Position numbers and translations under genes: made by a program. From JBEPTX01 sp041691795 (GTDB lineage: Bacteria > Patescibacteriota > Saccharimonadia > Saccharimonadales > Saccharimonadaceae), in contig JBEPTX010000002.1 of assembly GCA_041691795.1 (NCBI GenBank), positions 106,000-169,999 on the forward strand: a stretch of 64,000 nt of DNA. The letters are read 5' to 3'. The stretch's first letter is position 1. Every line of letters begins with the position of its first letter. Under the pieces are notes generated by a model. That model ran no database searches. It saw only the letters and a program-made list of their open reading frames with translations, and was not told where the DNA came from. Of the stretch, positions 40,971-49,584 are shown in pieces.

Positions 40971-41044
40971 GGTGATCTCACCGGGAATTGAACCCGGATT
41001 GCCAGGATGAGAACCTGGCGTCCTAACCGTTAGACGATGAGACC
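40970..41044 (-). tRNA. tRNA-Glu (anticodon CTC)
   Basis: A 75-nt cloverleaf on the minus strand. Acceptor GGTCTCA/TGAGATC, D-arm TCGTCTAACGGTTAGGA, anticodon stem CCAGG/CCTGG with loop TTCTCAT (anticodon CTC, reading GAG), T-arm CCGGG-TTCAATT-CCCGG, encoded CCA end. An A/T-rich hairpin (about 41060-41090) stands upstream. Confidence 0.93.
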
Positions 41045-41092
41045 AGACGGTGAGTGAAATGATGGAAAAAATGTGTTTACATATTTTTTCAT

Positions 41093-41342
41093 CTATTTCC
41101 GAAGCGTCGAAGTCTCCTATGGTGCTTTAGCATCCATATGAGACTTGGTTCGCTACGCAAAGGTGTGCTATTCCGAGCAATTTGTGGCTCATATGGTCCG
41201 AAGGATCCATATGGCCTAGCTTTGCTCTGTGTGCAAGGTACCTTTTTGAAGTATCTGGTACTTTAGCATTCATATCAGCCATTAGTGTCGTTTTACATCA
41301 GTAATTCGATAATGGGTACTGCAAATTCATCAGAACCTTGCT
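41093..41342. other. Non-coding region with repeats and a hairpin
   Basis: No gene is seen between tRNA-Glu and the response regulator. The stretch contains a 23-nt imperfect direct repeat (41120-41142 and 41256-41278, 20 of 23 bases equal). It also holds a 9-bp stem, CCATATGAG (41134-41142) with CTCATATGG (41188-41196), and CATATGG once more at about 41208. It may be a decayed element or the 3' region of the downstream minus-strand operon. I can assign no function. Confidence 0.4.
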
Positions 41343-41759
41343 CTACCTTATCAGAGGTGGCGCGGTCTTGTCCAGTGTCGGGTTATTTGCGATGCCCTCG
41401 ATAATCGTCAGCAACTTGTGTGGTGTGATTTCGGCCTTGATCAAATACGCGTCGGCGTGGTGCGCCATAGCCATACGTGATTCGTCGTCTTGCTCGAAAT
41501 TGGTCATAACAATCACGTGTGTCGCCGGGATCAAATCTTCGGTACCACCACGCAGTGCATCCAGGATTTCGTTGCCACGTCGTTCTGGCAACATCAGATC
41601 TAGCAGGATTAAATCGTACTTTTTGTTACGTGCCGTCACCAGGCCATCATTGCCGCTGACAACCCAGTCGACCGTGTACCCAGCCTTTTTCAGACTACGC
41701 ACATACATCTCACCGATGAAACGGTCGTCTTCGATGCATAAAATTGTTTTGATTGCCAT
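41343..41759 (-). CDS. Single-domain response regulator
   Basis: 138 aa from ATG 41759 (MAIKTILCIEDD). The frame extends into the preceding kinase gene, but this start lies 7 bp after the kinase stop with GAGG upstream. Receiver signature: acidic EDD (10-12), phospho-acceptor Asp54 in LILLDLMLPE, Thr in VIVMTNF and Lys in AYLIKAEI. No output domain, so it acts by protein interaction. It is the last gene of a DUF3048 - histidine kinase - response regulator operon. Confidence 0.92.
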   Translation of the reverse strand: MAIKTILCIEDDRFIGEMYVRSLKKAGYTVDWVVSGNDGLVTARNKKYDLILLDLMLPERRGNEILDALRGGTEDLIPATHVIVMTNFEQDDESRMAMAHHADAYLIKAEITPHKLLTIIEGIANNPTLDKTAPPLIR

Positions 41760-41766
41760 ATGTGTA

Positions 41767-43320
41767 TTATCCTCTAAACATTGAGTGGTTCTTGATCCAG
41801 CTGCCGCCACTCTCGATTAACTGTCTGTTACTATTATTGTCTGCTTTCAGTTTATCTGCAACTACATCATAGACAGGAACGGTGAATGAAAAGGTCGAAC
41901 CCTTGTTTTCGACGCTGCGCACATCGATTGTGCCACCGTGTGATTCGACGATTGCCTTGCTGATATACAGGCCGATGCCGGTGCCCGCGACTGTTTCGCG
42001 GCTACGGTGCGAGCGGTAGAATTTGTGGAACAGATTCGTCAGGACGTTATTTGGCATACCAATGCCATGGTCAGCGATTGATACTTGGACGAAATCGCCA
42101 ACGCGAGCGGCACCGACGGTGACTTGGCCGCCTTCGTTGCTGTATTTGATGGCATTATCAATCAGGTTACCTAGCACTTCGCTGATGCTATTCAGATCGA
42201 CAGCTACAGTCGGTAGATTATCCGGCAAATCAATCGCCAGCAGGCGGTTTTGTGAGGATGCACGCAGTGCCATGTCGTCCTTGATTAGATCGTATACGTC
42301 TGATATTTTCTGTTCGTTCAGGTACAGTTTGAGATGGCGACGGTCGTATCGCGATGCGTTTAGGATATTGTTGACATAACTGGACAGACGATTAGACGAC
42401 ACAATCAGGCGGCTCAGAAGTTCGGCTTGGTCGTCCTTCAAAACTGGCCCCAACTCGTCCCGCATGACATCCAAATAGCCGCGAATAACCGTGATTGGAC
42501 CGCGAAGTTCGTGCGCCGCAAACGAGATGAAATCCAAATCGTCTTCCTCGGGGGTATACAAATTGGTGCGGTCGAACAGCGTCAGTATGGTCTCGGCACG
42601 ACTATCTTTGGAATATGACCCGGTGATATCGTAAAAATGTCGGTCAGGGTCGCCGGGCAGTTTGTTGCTGACCTGTTGCCAGTTGTATTCGGCATGAACA
42701 GCGCGTTTGTCGCATTTATCCAGCCACTCGTTCAGATCAATATCGTTATCAAAAATCAGATCAGGTACAACTTGGTCGTGAGTGTCGGTGTGGACCGGTG
42801 CTTTGGCACTGTGATAGATGACACGACGGTTTTTGTCCAGGATGATGACCCCCGTTGATGTGCCGTCGAGTGCCTCGGCCAGCGTATCGTTGATTTCGGT
42901 CCGTACGATCGGTTCGGGCGCAGCTGCTGCTGATAATTCGTAAACGGTTTGCAAAATTTCGCGGAATCCATTGTGTTCGTAGCGTGGAATATTTGGGTTG
43001 GGCGGCGTGGTGGTGGTCTGTTGGCCTGCGACGTGAACAACAGCCTTGATCAAGTCGGTTGCAGGGCTGGTCAGGTACAAAATCAGTGCGTAGTGGATAC
43101 TAATGCCAAATACAAATGACGCCACGACCATAGCCCAAAATGCGATTGAACTTAGCTCATATTGGTGTGTCAGGATCACGATGGTGGCAATAATAAAGAT
43201 GACAATCGACTGCCCGATAATGACTAGCCATAGTGATTGGCGACGGAAACCATCTAGATAGTGCTGCATGCTGACAGGGGTTTTTGGCTGTTCGGCTAGC
43301 TTTTTAGGATCTACTGCCAT
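41767..43320 (-). CDS. Sensor histidine kinase
   Basis: 517 aa: two N-terminal membrane helices (about 31-51 and 60-84) with a very short external loop, a PAS-like region (about 145-255), HisKA with His270 in ISFAAHELRGPITVIRGYLD, and HATPase_c with NLIDNAIKYSNEGG, DHGIGMP and GTGIGLYISKA. The tiny external loop suggests that it senses membrane or cytoplasmic cues, or the DUF3048 partner encoded just upstream. The ATG at 43320 overlaps the DUF3048 stop by 10 bp, which implies translational coupling. Confidence 0.93.
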   Translation of the reverse strand: MAVDPKKLAEQPKTPVSMQHYLDGFRRQSLWLVIIGQSIVIFIIATIVILTHQYELSSIAFWAMVVASFVFGISIHYALILYLTSPATDLIKAVVHVAGQQTTTTPPNPNIPRYEHNGFREILQTVYELSAAAAPEPIVRTEINDTLAEALDGTSTGVIILDKNRRVIYHSAKAPVHTDTHDQVVPDLIFDNDIDLNEWLDKCDKRAVHAEYNWQQVSNKLPGDPDRHFYDITGSYSKDSRAETILTLFDRTNLYTPEEDDLDFISFAAHELRGPITVIRGYLDVMRDELGPVLKDDQAELLSRLIVSSNRLSSYVNNILNASRYDRRHLKLYLNEQKISDVYDLIKDDMALRASSQNRLLAIDLPDNLPTVAVDLNSISEVLGNLIDNAIKYSNEGGQVTVGAARVGDFVQVSIADHGIGMPNNVLTNLFHKFYRSHRSRETVAGTGIGLYISKAIVESHGGTIDVRSVENKGSTFSFTVPVYDVVADKLKADNNSNRQLIESGGSWIKNHSMFRG

Positions 43321-44408
43321 GATACGCTCCCCCGGCCATTTGGAATGGCGGTGATCCAGGTTTGGCCACGATTGAGCGGAATGTCTTTGCCCGCAGCATC
43401 AGCGAAAATGATCTGGTTAGTGATGGACGATTTGTTCCATGTGCCAGTCGTGACAATGCCATCCTGGAATATAGTGGCGACGCCACTTCCAACGGTAGTG
43501 ATTTGTTCACGATAGCCGTCTTGCAGTACGGTTTGTTCGTTGACATTCATGACGACCACTGCTGCTGGAGTAATTTGCCCCATTTCTCTGTCCAAGTGTG
43601 GGGCGCCAGCCTGCGAACGTTGGTAGCTATCGGTGGCTGGATCGTAGATGTAGCTGCTATTGTAGAGCGCACTACTGATGACGACGTTGATTTTGGTGGC
43701 GTTTGGTGTTTTGGATGGCGCCGGATTCTTGTGGCTAAAGCTTGCGACAGTACTGGTGGTGTAGCCCTTGGCGGCATTTAGCGCATCCAGTCGTGCAAAA
43801 CTAGTGTAAACATTGTGCGGCGCGTAGTGGTCGGTCGTGCGCCAGTAGCTGCCAGAATTAAAGAATTGATCGACATCACGATATTGGCCATTGCGGACTT
43901 TCTTGAGTGCTTGCTGGCTACCGCCGACGTGGGCAACACTGACCTGGAACGGTGCTAGCCACTCAACGTCGTACAATCGGATACTGCGAACGGGGCCGAT
44001 TAACTGGGGTTTTTCCTGCTGGTAGAGCGCCAAGAAACGCGTAATTCCACCCTCGGCGATGGCTTCGAACACGATTCCGGCTGATTTTAACCCTGATTGT
44101 GGGCGGGCGTCGGGGCTATTTTCGATCATAATACCTGTGGCTGGCTGAGTGGTGATGGCCTGAGTGGCGACTTCTTCACCGGTCAGTGGCGAATAGTATT
44201 TGGGTGCTGGCGGTGCGAGTGGCTTTTTCTGGATTGTAGCTGGTTGGTAAAAACTGACCTGCTGGGGCTTTTGGTACAGCAGTATAAACGCAACCAGACT
44301 AGCGGCCAGCACTACTGCTGCCCCTGCAATCAAATAGATCGCAACTGGATGTCGATGCAGCCAATTACCGATGCGCGTCCAAAAATGAAGCCTGTTATTT
44401 TCGTGCAT
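43311..44408 (-). CDS. DUF3048-domain membrane-anchored protein (YerB-like)
   Basis: 365 aa: basic N-terminus, one membrane helix (AIYLIAGAAVVLAASLVAFILLY, about 23-45), then an extracytoplasmic DUF3048 domain. Family landmarks are visible: YYSPLTGEEV, GIMIENSPDARPQSGL, EGGITRFLALYQQ, IGPVRSIRLYDVEW, TPAAVVVMNV and a C-terminal G-TW-I segment. YerB-type proteins have been tied to wall- or envelope-associated functions, but the activity is unknown. TATAAT lies 13 nt before the ATG. It is first in an operon with the kinase and response regulator, so a sensing role is plausible. Confidence 0.88.
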   Translation of the reverse strand: MHENNRLHFWTRIGNWLHRHPVAIYLIAGAAVVLAASLVAFILLYQKPQQVSFYQPATIQKKPLAPPAPKYYSPLTGEEVATQAITTQPATGIMIENSPDARPQSGLKSAGIVFEAIAEGGITRFLALYQQEKPQLIGPVRSIRLYDVEWLAPFQVSVAHVGGSQQALKKVRNGQYRDVDQFFNSGSYWRTTDHYAPHNVYTSFARLDALNAAKGYTTSTVASFSHKNPAPSKTPNATKINVVISSALYNSSYIYDPATDSYQRSQAGAPHLDREMGQITPAAVVVMNVNEQTVLQDGYREQITTVGSGVATIFQDGIVTTGTWNKSSITNQIIFADAAGKDIPLNRGQTWITAIPNGRGSVSWQ

Positions 44409-44501
44409 AAGCTTTAGCGTTATTATATAGGATTTTTGTGGTTTTCCCTAGTGGTTGTTTTAGGGGTTGAAACCCCATTATTCTCCTCTCCTTCTTTCCT
44501 T

Positions 44502-44832
44502 GTCATTCCAGACTTGATCTGGAATCCAGTGTTCTTTTTCCTAAAAGAACCAAAAGCCTTCTTTTGGTTGCAAAAGAAGCAAAACGTTTGTGGCTACTTC
44601 ACCCATCCGGGTCATCCTAGCTATTCCTGACGGTCACTGAAACAACTCCCTTTGGTCGGTCCCGTTCTTTGATTTTTAGTTATTTCGAACGGGACTGAGT
44701 TTCAGTGAATGATTCCGTCAGGAACAGCTCGTCTGAGTCGGTGGGTTGCAGATGCCACGGGGATATTGATTTATTATTACGCACTAGGAGTGCGAATGAT
44801 TATATGGATCCTGAATCGAGTTCAGGATGACG
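44502..44832 (+). repeat. Dispersed structured repeat, family 1, copy D
   Basis: Complete copy with both terminal palindromes. Core: TTCCTGACGG/CCGTCAGGAA, TCACTGAAAC/GTTTCAGTGA and a distinct inner stem GTCCCGTTC/GAACGGGAC. Loop AACTCCCTTTGGTCG, 3' side ATGATT, CGCACTAGGAGTGCG hairpin. It lies between divergent genes, unlike most other copies. Confidence 0.9.
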
Positions 44833-44860
44833 CATCAACTGTTGGGTTGATCATTTAACA

Positions 44861-44984
44861 TTGACATATTAATATAAAAGTAGTATAATAATTACAGAAT
44901 TGTATTCATTACAGTTTGTGTATTTACAAGCAAGTTTGAACCCATACGAAGAGTGAATTTTGGTTTACTCTGGTGTGGGCTCAA
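44861..44984 (+). promoter_or_regulatory. Consensus promoter and leader hairpin of the 45018 gene
   Basis: TTGACA (44861-44866), 17-bp A/T-rich spacer, perfect TATAAT (44884-44889): the strongest promoter in the window. The leader of about 120 nt has a hairpin at about 44932-44984 in which GTTTGA/TCAAAC, CCCA/TGGG and AGAGT/ACTCT pair. Confidence 0.8.
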
Positions 44985-45017
44985 ACAACAGGTTTGCCCC
45001 TAAAAGAAAGAGATAAC

Positions 45018-45284
45018 ATGCACCCTCTCTTGGTTATCGGCTACTGGATCGGCTTTGCGCTGAATCTCCCGCTTTTGACCGCACTCGCTCTATGTGATGA
45101 GTCCAAAGAGGGAGGATGGAAGAAGCCATCGGAGTTGGATGGTGTCGATGTTGCAACGGGCACATTTTTTATCCTGATTCTTGCAGCCGTTTGGCCCATC
45201 ATCGATGCAGTGGGTGTTCTTTTGGTTGTCCTAGCACTCATCGGTGCTGGCATCAAGCGGCTGGCGAAAGTCGTTGGCATGTGA
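45018..45284 (+). CDS. Small membrane protein, 88 aa
   Basis: Unrecognised. ATG 45018 (MHPLLVIGYWIGFALNLPLL) follows AAAGAGA. There are two membrane helices (about 4-24 and 50-75, FFILILAAVWPIIDAVGVLLVVLALIGAG). A polar acidic/basic loop (CDESKEGGWKKPSELDG) lies between them, and the C-terminus is short and basic. It has the strongest promoter of the window, a folded leader and its own terminator, so it is probably highly expressed. It belongs to the orphan-gene group with the 8405 and 57253 membrane proteins. Confidence 0.75.
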   Translation: MHPLLVIGYWIGFALNLPLLTALALCDESKEGGWKKPSELDGVDVATGTFFILILAAVWPIIDAVGVLLVVLALIGAGIKRLAKVVGM

Positions 45285-45423
45285 ATCTTTAAAACCACAC
45301 CCGGGTTTTGCTCCCGTCATATTCGTAGGCCGTGCCTATGATCAGCAAAACGCCGACTTGAGGTCTGGGTCGATGCCGCATTCATTTGCGCTCCCCAGCC
45401 TCGCGGCACACGACTTTACGGTC

Positions 45424-45460
45424 GTATGACCCTTTGCAATGTTGCAGAGGGTCATTTTCT
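45424..45460 (+). terminator. Terminator after the 45018 gene
   Basis: ATGACCCT / AGGGTCAT with an inner TGCA/TGCA pairing, followed by TTTTCTTT. It lies about 140 bp after the stop. The 3' UTR between them is G/C-rich and contains no other gene that I can support. Confidence 0.75.
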
Positions 45461-45471
45461 TTCCGAAAAAA

Positions 45472-46896
45472 TTAGGCGGCGTCGATGGCGGATTGCAGGC
45501 GATGTGCGACGGTGTCTTTGTCCAGGATGGCCATGGTTTCGGGTAGTCCGGGGCTGAAAGGAGCCCATGTCAGGGCGAAACGGATCAGGCTAAATAGTGT
45601 GCCGGGTTTTTCGCTGGTGGTTTCTAGCAATTGATTCAGAGTGTTTTGGAGTGATTCGGCATCGAATTCGCTGGCTGCAAGTGCTGCTTTGGCAGCATTT
45701 AGCAGTTCTATCTGGCGTTCACGACCCAGTTTGCCCAGCTGTTTGTTGTCGTCGATCATGTGCCAATTTGGTGATGGTTCGGCAAAAAAGAATTCGGTCA
45801 ACGTTGGCAAATCGAGCAGTGTTTTCAGACGATCCTGGGCCAGTGCCAACACTTGTTTTTTGAACGCTTCATCGGCAGATGCCGCTGCTTCGGGCCAGTG
45901 CTTCTCTACTCGCTGATACAAATCATCAAGTGACAATTCGCGGATGAACTGCCCGTTCATCCATAGCAAGCGTTTGTCATCAAAACGTGCGCCACTTTTT
46001 TGGACGCGGTCCAGGGTAAACTTTTCGATTAGTTCTGCACGGCTAAATATTTCTTGTTCGGTGCCGTCGTTCCAGCCAAGTGTGGCGATGAAACTCAGCA
46101 GTGTTTCGGGTAAAAAGCCTTCGCGGACATAATCCAACACATCTTTGGCACCATCACGTTTACCAAGTTTTTTGTTGCCCTGTTCGTTCATGATGTGTGG
46201 CATTGTCGCCATGATTGGCGATTCCAGGCCAAGTGCTTCATACAAATTAATGTAGTTTGGCGTGCTGCTGATAAATTCTTGTCCACGAATGACATGCGTG
46301 ATTCCCATTTCGGCATCGTCGACGATGTGCGCAAAATTATACGTCGGGTAGCCATCGGATTTGATCAAAATAAAGTCGTCAATTACTTCTGCACCAGCGT
46401 GTAAATCACCCATGACTTCGTCGTGCCAATCATATGCTTTTGGTTCGGATTTGAAACGTAGCGGCATTGTTCCGTCCCAGACTGGTGGATTTTCTGGGCG
46501 ATGATTACGGTACAAAAATGCCTGTTTGTTCGCCTTGGCTGCATCGCGAAATGCTTGGACTTCGCCTGCTGTATATGGGTCGGCATAGGCACGGCCACTA
46601 TCGATCAATCGCTGCGCCCACTGACGATAAATATCCAATCGTTCGCTTTGTTTGTATGGCGCATGCGGGCCGCCAATGTCCACGCCCTCATTGCGTTCTA
46701 GACCTAGCATGTTTAGACATTCCAAAATATGTTCAGCCGAACCTTCGACTTCCCTATTTTTGTCGGTGTCTTCTAATCGCAGTACAAATTCGCCACCAGC
46801 GTGCCTGGCGGTTAACCATGCAAATAGACCGGTACGTAAATTACCGACATGCATGAAACCGGTGGGGCTAGGAGCGAATCTTGTTCTGACTGTCAT
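45472..46896 (-). CDS. gltX: Glutamyl-tRNA synthetase
   Basis: 474 aa, normal length. Class I signatures: FAPSPTGFMHVGNLRTGLF (residues 7-25, HIGH-like HVGN) and KKLGKRDGAKDV (about 237, KMSKS-like KLGKR). The VRFAPSPTG start, the zinc-less Rossmann insert and the helical anticodon domain are as in bacterial enzymes. It may be non-discriminating, as in many bacteria without GlnRS, but this cannot be read from the sequence. TAAAAT ends 7 nt before the ATG, so the mRNA is probably leaderless. The cognate tRNA-Glu gene lies 4.4 kb away. Confidence 0.97.
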   Translation of the reverse strand: MTVRTRFAPSPTGFMHVGNLRTGLFAWLTARHAGGEFVLRLEDTDKNREVEGSAEHILECLNMLGLERNEGVDIGGPHAPYKQSERLDIYRQWAQRLIDSGRAYADPYTAGEVQAFRDAAKANKQAFLYRNHRPENPPVWDGTMPLRFKSEPKAYDWHDEVMGDLHAGAEVIDDFILIKSDGYPTYNFAHIVDDAEMGITHVIRGQEFISSTPNYINLYEALGLESPIMATMPHIMNEQGNKKLGKRDGAKDVLDYVREGFLPETLLSFIATLGWNDGTEQEIFSRAELIEKFTLDRVQKSGARFDDKRLLWMNGQFIRELSLDDLYQRVEKHWPEAAASADEAFKKQVLALAQDRLKTLLDLPTLTEFFFAEPSPNWHMIDDNKQLGKLGRERQIELLNAAKAALAASEFDAESLQNTLNQLLETTSEKPGTLFSLIRFALTWAPFSPGLPETMAILDKDTVAHRLQSAIDAA

Positions 46897-46919
46897 TGAT
46901 TCTATTTTAACAGAGATAT

Positions 46920-48479
46920 CTACAGATGTGTATATTCGGCAGCGTAGACGGTAGCCTTGCCCATTTGTTGATCGTAGAGTGTGAAGCTGTTTGTCTTTTT
47001 CCAGTTCGTAGCAGGCAGTGAACCAATGCTGTATTTATCTTCGGAAACCAACCATATCTTGTTGTGTTGCTGAATGAATGTCGCCAGATTTGCAATCCCG
47101 CCGTCGAATGGTCGATCGTAGAGTGGTCGGGTTGACCCAATGGCTTTTAGTGATGGAGTCTCGATGAAATAGACTGGATGTTTTGTGGACGTATAAAGTG
47201 CGGCCGCGTAGTACGTGTACGGCGACCTGGCGATAATCGGTTCGCTGCCAGATGACAATTGGTCAATTCGATCCATCGCCTGCCCAATCATTGGTTCACT
47301 GCCGGTGTCGAGGCTGCGACTGCCGGATGCATGTGCATAGACAATACCAGATGTCAGTGTGCCAAAAATGACGATAGCCAGAATAGTTTTCTTGAGACCA
47401 ATATGGCGCTTGAATGGCGCCCAAGCGATGACAATTCCCATCGTCGCGGCCGACATAATGACGGCAAATAAAGCGTAGCGGTAGACATATGACGAACGCA
47501 GTGGCGGCAGTGACCCGATAGCAAGTAATAATGTCGGTATGATGCTTAGTCCGACGATCAGACGAAAGGCACGTTTTTTGGCGCCGTCAAACGACTGATG
47601 AACGCGTGGGACTAACCACAACAAACTGGCAACAATTGCAATGACGGTAACGACGAGCCAATTGGTTGTTTCGCTGGAATCACGAAAAGTAAGCGCCATT
47701 GTGACGGTTGAAACAAGTGCATTGATCGAAATCGGCGGGATCCAAAATCCAGTCGCCTGAACGTCGAGATAACGCTGAAGTAACCATGGCAGCCACGGCA
47801 AGTACAGCACAATGGCGGCAATGATAGCCCGGCGCCACCACTTCCAATTGGCTGCAAAGCCCTTTTTATCAGCGCGATATTCGTAGACGACCCACAGTAA
47901 ATGTGTCGCAAAAACAAGCGCGGTAAAATAGTTGGTCCACATCCCCGCTGAGACCAATACAGCGTAGACGGCCCAGGCAATTCGTTGTCTGGTCACTGTC
48001 AGTTTGGTGCTCGTCACCCATAGCAGCACATAGGTTGCCGCCAGACAGATTGCTGCCGCCATGGTGTACATGCGCATGGCCTCGGAATAGCGAACAAACA
48101 GTGGCGATAGCACGATAAAACCGAGCGCAAGATATGCACTCAGTCGTCCGAACCAACGACGCGTCATCAGAAATACCAAGACAATAACAGCGACTCCCCA
48201 GACAACGCTGAATAGTCGTAGGTTGGCGACACTCGTCCCTACTACCATGCTCCAGAAATGCAAAACAGCATAATACAGAGGTGGATGAACGTCAAGCGCG
48301 GTGTAATGTGCCATGTCTAGAATACCGAGGTGTGCCAAATAGGAACTGTAACCTTCGTCAAAATACGCACTATCACGACCCAAAATTGGCAACAAAAATG
48401 CCAAATAGACAGATACGCCAGCCAGGATACCAACGACATCCCATGACGGATGAGAGAGCTTACGCAGAAGATTTTTCAT
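46920..48479 (-). CDS. GT-C membrane glycosyltransferase (PMT/ArnT-like)
   Basis: 519 aa with about 11-12 membrane helices. FDEGYSSYLA in the first outside loop gives the catalytic acidic pair of GT39/GT83-like enzymes, and LDVHPPLYYAVLHFW (about 62-76) is the second diagnostic motif. These enzymes transfer sugars from polyprenyl-phosphate donors to proteins or lipids on the outer face. A C-terminal soluble domain (about 395-519) carries ARSPYTYYAAALY. I use ATG 48479 (MKNLLRKLSHP) because TAAAAT ends 7 nt before it; the longer frame to 48593 has no support. It is a candidate for glycosylating the Ser/Thr-rich surface proteins of the 16-40 kb island. Confidence 0.87.
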   Translation of the reverse strand: MKNLLRKLSHPSWDVVGILAGVSVYLAFLLPILGRDSAYFDEGYSSYLAHLGILDMAHYTALDVHPPLYYAVLHFWSMVVGTSVANLRLFSVVWGVAVIVLVFLMTRRWFGRLSAYLALGFIVLSPLFVRYSEAMRMYTMAAAICLAATYVLLWVTSTKLTVTRQRIAWAVYAVLVSAGMWTNYFTALVFATHLLWVVYEYRADKKGFAANWKWWRRAIIAAIVLYLPWLPWLLQRYLDVQATGFWIPPISINALVSTVTMALTFRDSSETTNWLVVTVIAIVASLLWLVPRVHQSFDGAKKRAFRLIVGLSIIPTLLLAIGSLPPLRSSYVYRYALFAVIMSAATMGIVIAWAPFKRHIGLKKTILAIVIFGTLTSGIVYAHASGSRSLDTGSEPMIGQAMDRIDQLSSGSEPIIARSPYTYYAAALYTSTKHPVYFIETPSLKAIGSTRPLYDRPFDGGIANLATFIQQHNKIWLVSEDKYSIGSLPATNWKKTNSFTLYDQQMGKATVYAAEYTHL

Positions 48480-48513
48480 TATCATCATTTTAACACAACT
48501 GGGGTGGCAAGTA

Positions 48514-49470
48514 CTAAATAAAGCTTGTTGCGATGTGTCGGATTTGTTCGCTGGATAGTGGGGCGTTGCCTTCGATTGTGTACAAGATGCCACCGTTTAC
48601 CCACGCAGCATTGTTGTTGAACGTATAAATCGTTAGGCCGTGGTCGGTATAGGTAATGTAGCTGGTGCCTGCTTTTGGCGTAACATAATTATCCAAAACA
48701 GCTGTTGAATCCCAGTTGCTTTTGGTCTGTTTGATTGTGAAATTCTGTGGGCCTGCAGCAGCGGCAAATTGCATATCTACTCTGCCCTGGCTGTAGGCAA
48801 CAGGACCATTGAGCTGGTAGCCATCTGGATGATAGCCAGGATAGGACGCATTGATTCCGGCAGCGGCAGCAGCCACGCGAACAGACAAACTTGGCATGTT
48901 TAGGTAGGTTAAATAGCCACCAAGTAGGACTAATGCGACAGCAGTGGTAACAACACTCAGAATGCGTGGATGACGCATACCGCGCTTGTGCTGCTTGTTT
49001 TGTTTAACAGTATTTTGGATAGCAGTGCGAATAACTTCTTGTTTGATCGTCTTGGCAGATTTGACGACGGGTGTCAGAGCGGCTTGCTTTGCTTCCAGGC
49101 GTGCAATGACTGGATGTTTGACAGGACCAATGTCCATTGTTTTTGGTCGGTTGACTGGTACGGCAGCTGGTGCAAATTTGGTCACTTGCGGACTTTTGGC
49201 AGGGGCTTTCATCATATCCATCACACCTGGTCGCCCCTGAATGCGGGTTCGTGCAGGCTGTGGTGGTGTCAGTGACGAGCGGCGAAGTGTTTGTGATTTC
49301 TGGGTCGTTGCATGAACGGCTGCGGAATGAACAGCAGGCTTTGCATCAACAGACGACTGGGCGGCTGGCGCAGCTACGGGCGCTTGTGCCTGGGGATTTT
49401 CGGCAATCGCGAGTCCAGTCGCTGGGTCGTACGAACGACCATTGATTGTCACAGGTTGTGGTTGACTCAT
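48514..49470 (-). CDS. DUF4367-domain membrane protein
   Basis: 318 aa: a disordered Pro/Ala/Gln-rich cytoplasmic N-terminus (1-170) opening SQPQPVTINGRSYDPATGLAI, a basic segment, one membrane helix (ILSVVTTAVALVLLGGYLTYL, about 174-194) and an extracytoplasmic domain with SYPGYHPDGYQLNGPVAYS, ITYTDHGLTIYTFNNNAAWV and NGGILYTIEGNAPLSSEQ. The last part is characteristic of DUF4367, found in anti-sigma-factor and sporulation-related proteins. Function here is unknown. It is divergent from the PEGA-protein gene. Confidence 0.83.
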   Translation of the reverse strand: MSQPQPVTINGRSYDPATGLAIAENPQAQAPVAAPAAQSSVDAKPAVHSAAVHATTQKSQTLRRSSLTPPQPARTRIQGRPGVMDMMKAPAKSPQVTKFAPAAVPVNRPKTMDIGPVKHPVIARLEAKQAALTPVVKSAKTIKQEVIRTAIQNTVKQNKQHKRGMRHPRILSVVTTAVALVLLGGYLTYLNMPSLSVRVAAAAAGINASYPGYHPDGYQLNGPVAYSQGRVDMQFAAAAGPQNFTIKQTKSNWDSTAVLDNYVTPKAGTSYITYTDHGLTIYTFNNNAAWVNGGILYTIEGNAPLSSEQIRHIATSFI

Positions 49471-49584
49471 GCTTCTATGTTTTTCCCCTGCACTCGAGTG
49501 GTATGCTCTTATGCTTCACATTACTACTTTTATCTTAGGGATTGTCTGACTGTTTTGCAAGAGGTTTTTGCTATAATGATAATA

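Noticed and set aside
49312..49584. N-terminal extension of the PEGA protein to 49312
   Set aside because: It overlaps the divergent DUF4367 gene, has no membrane or domain logic, and TATAAT lies 7 nt before the ATG at 49585.
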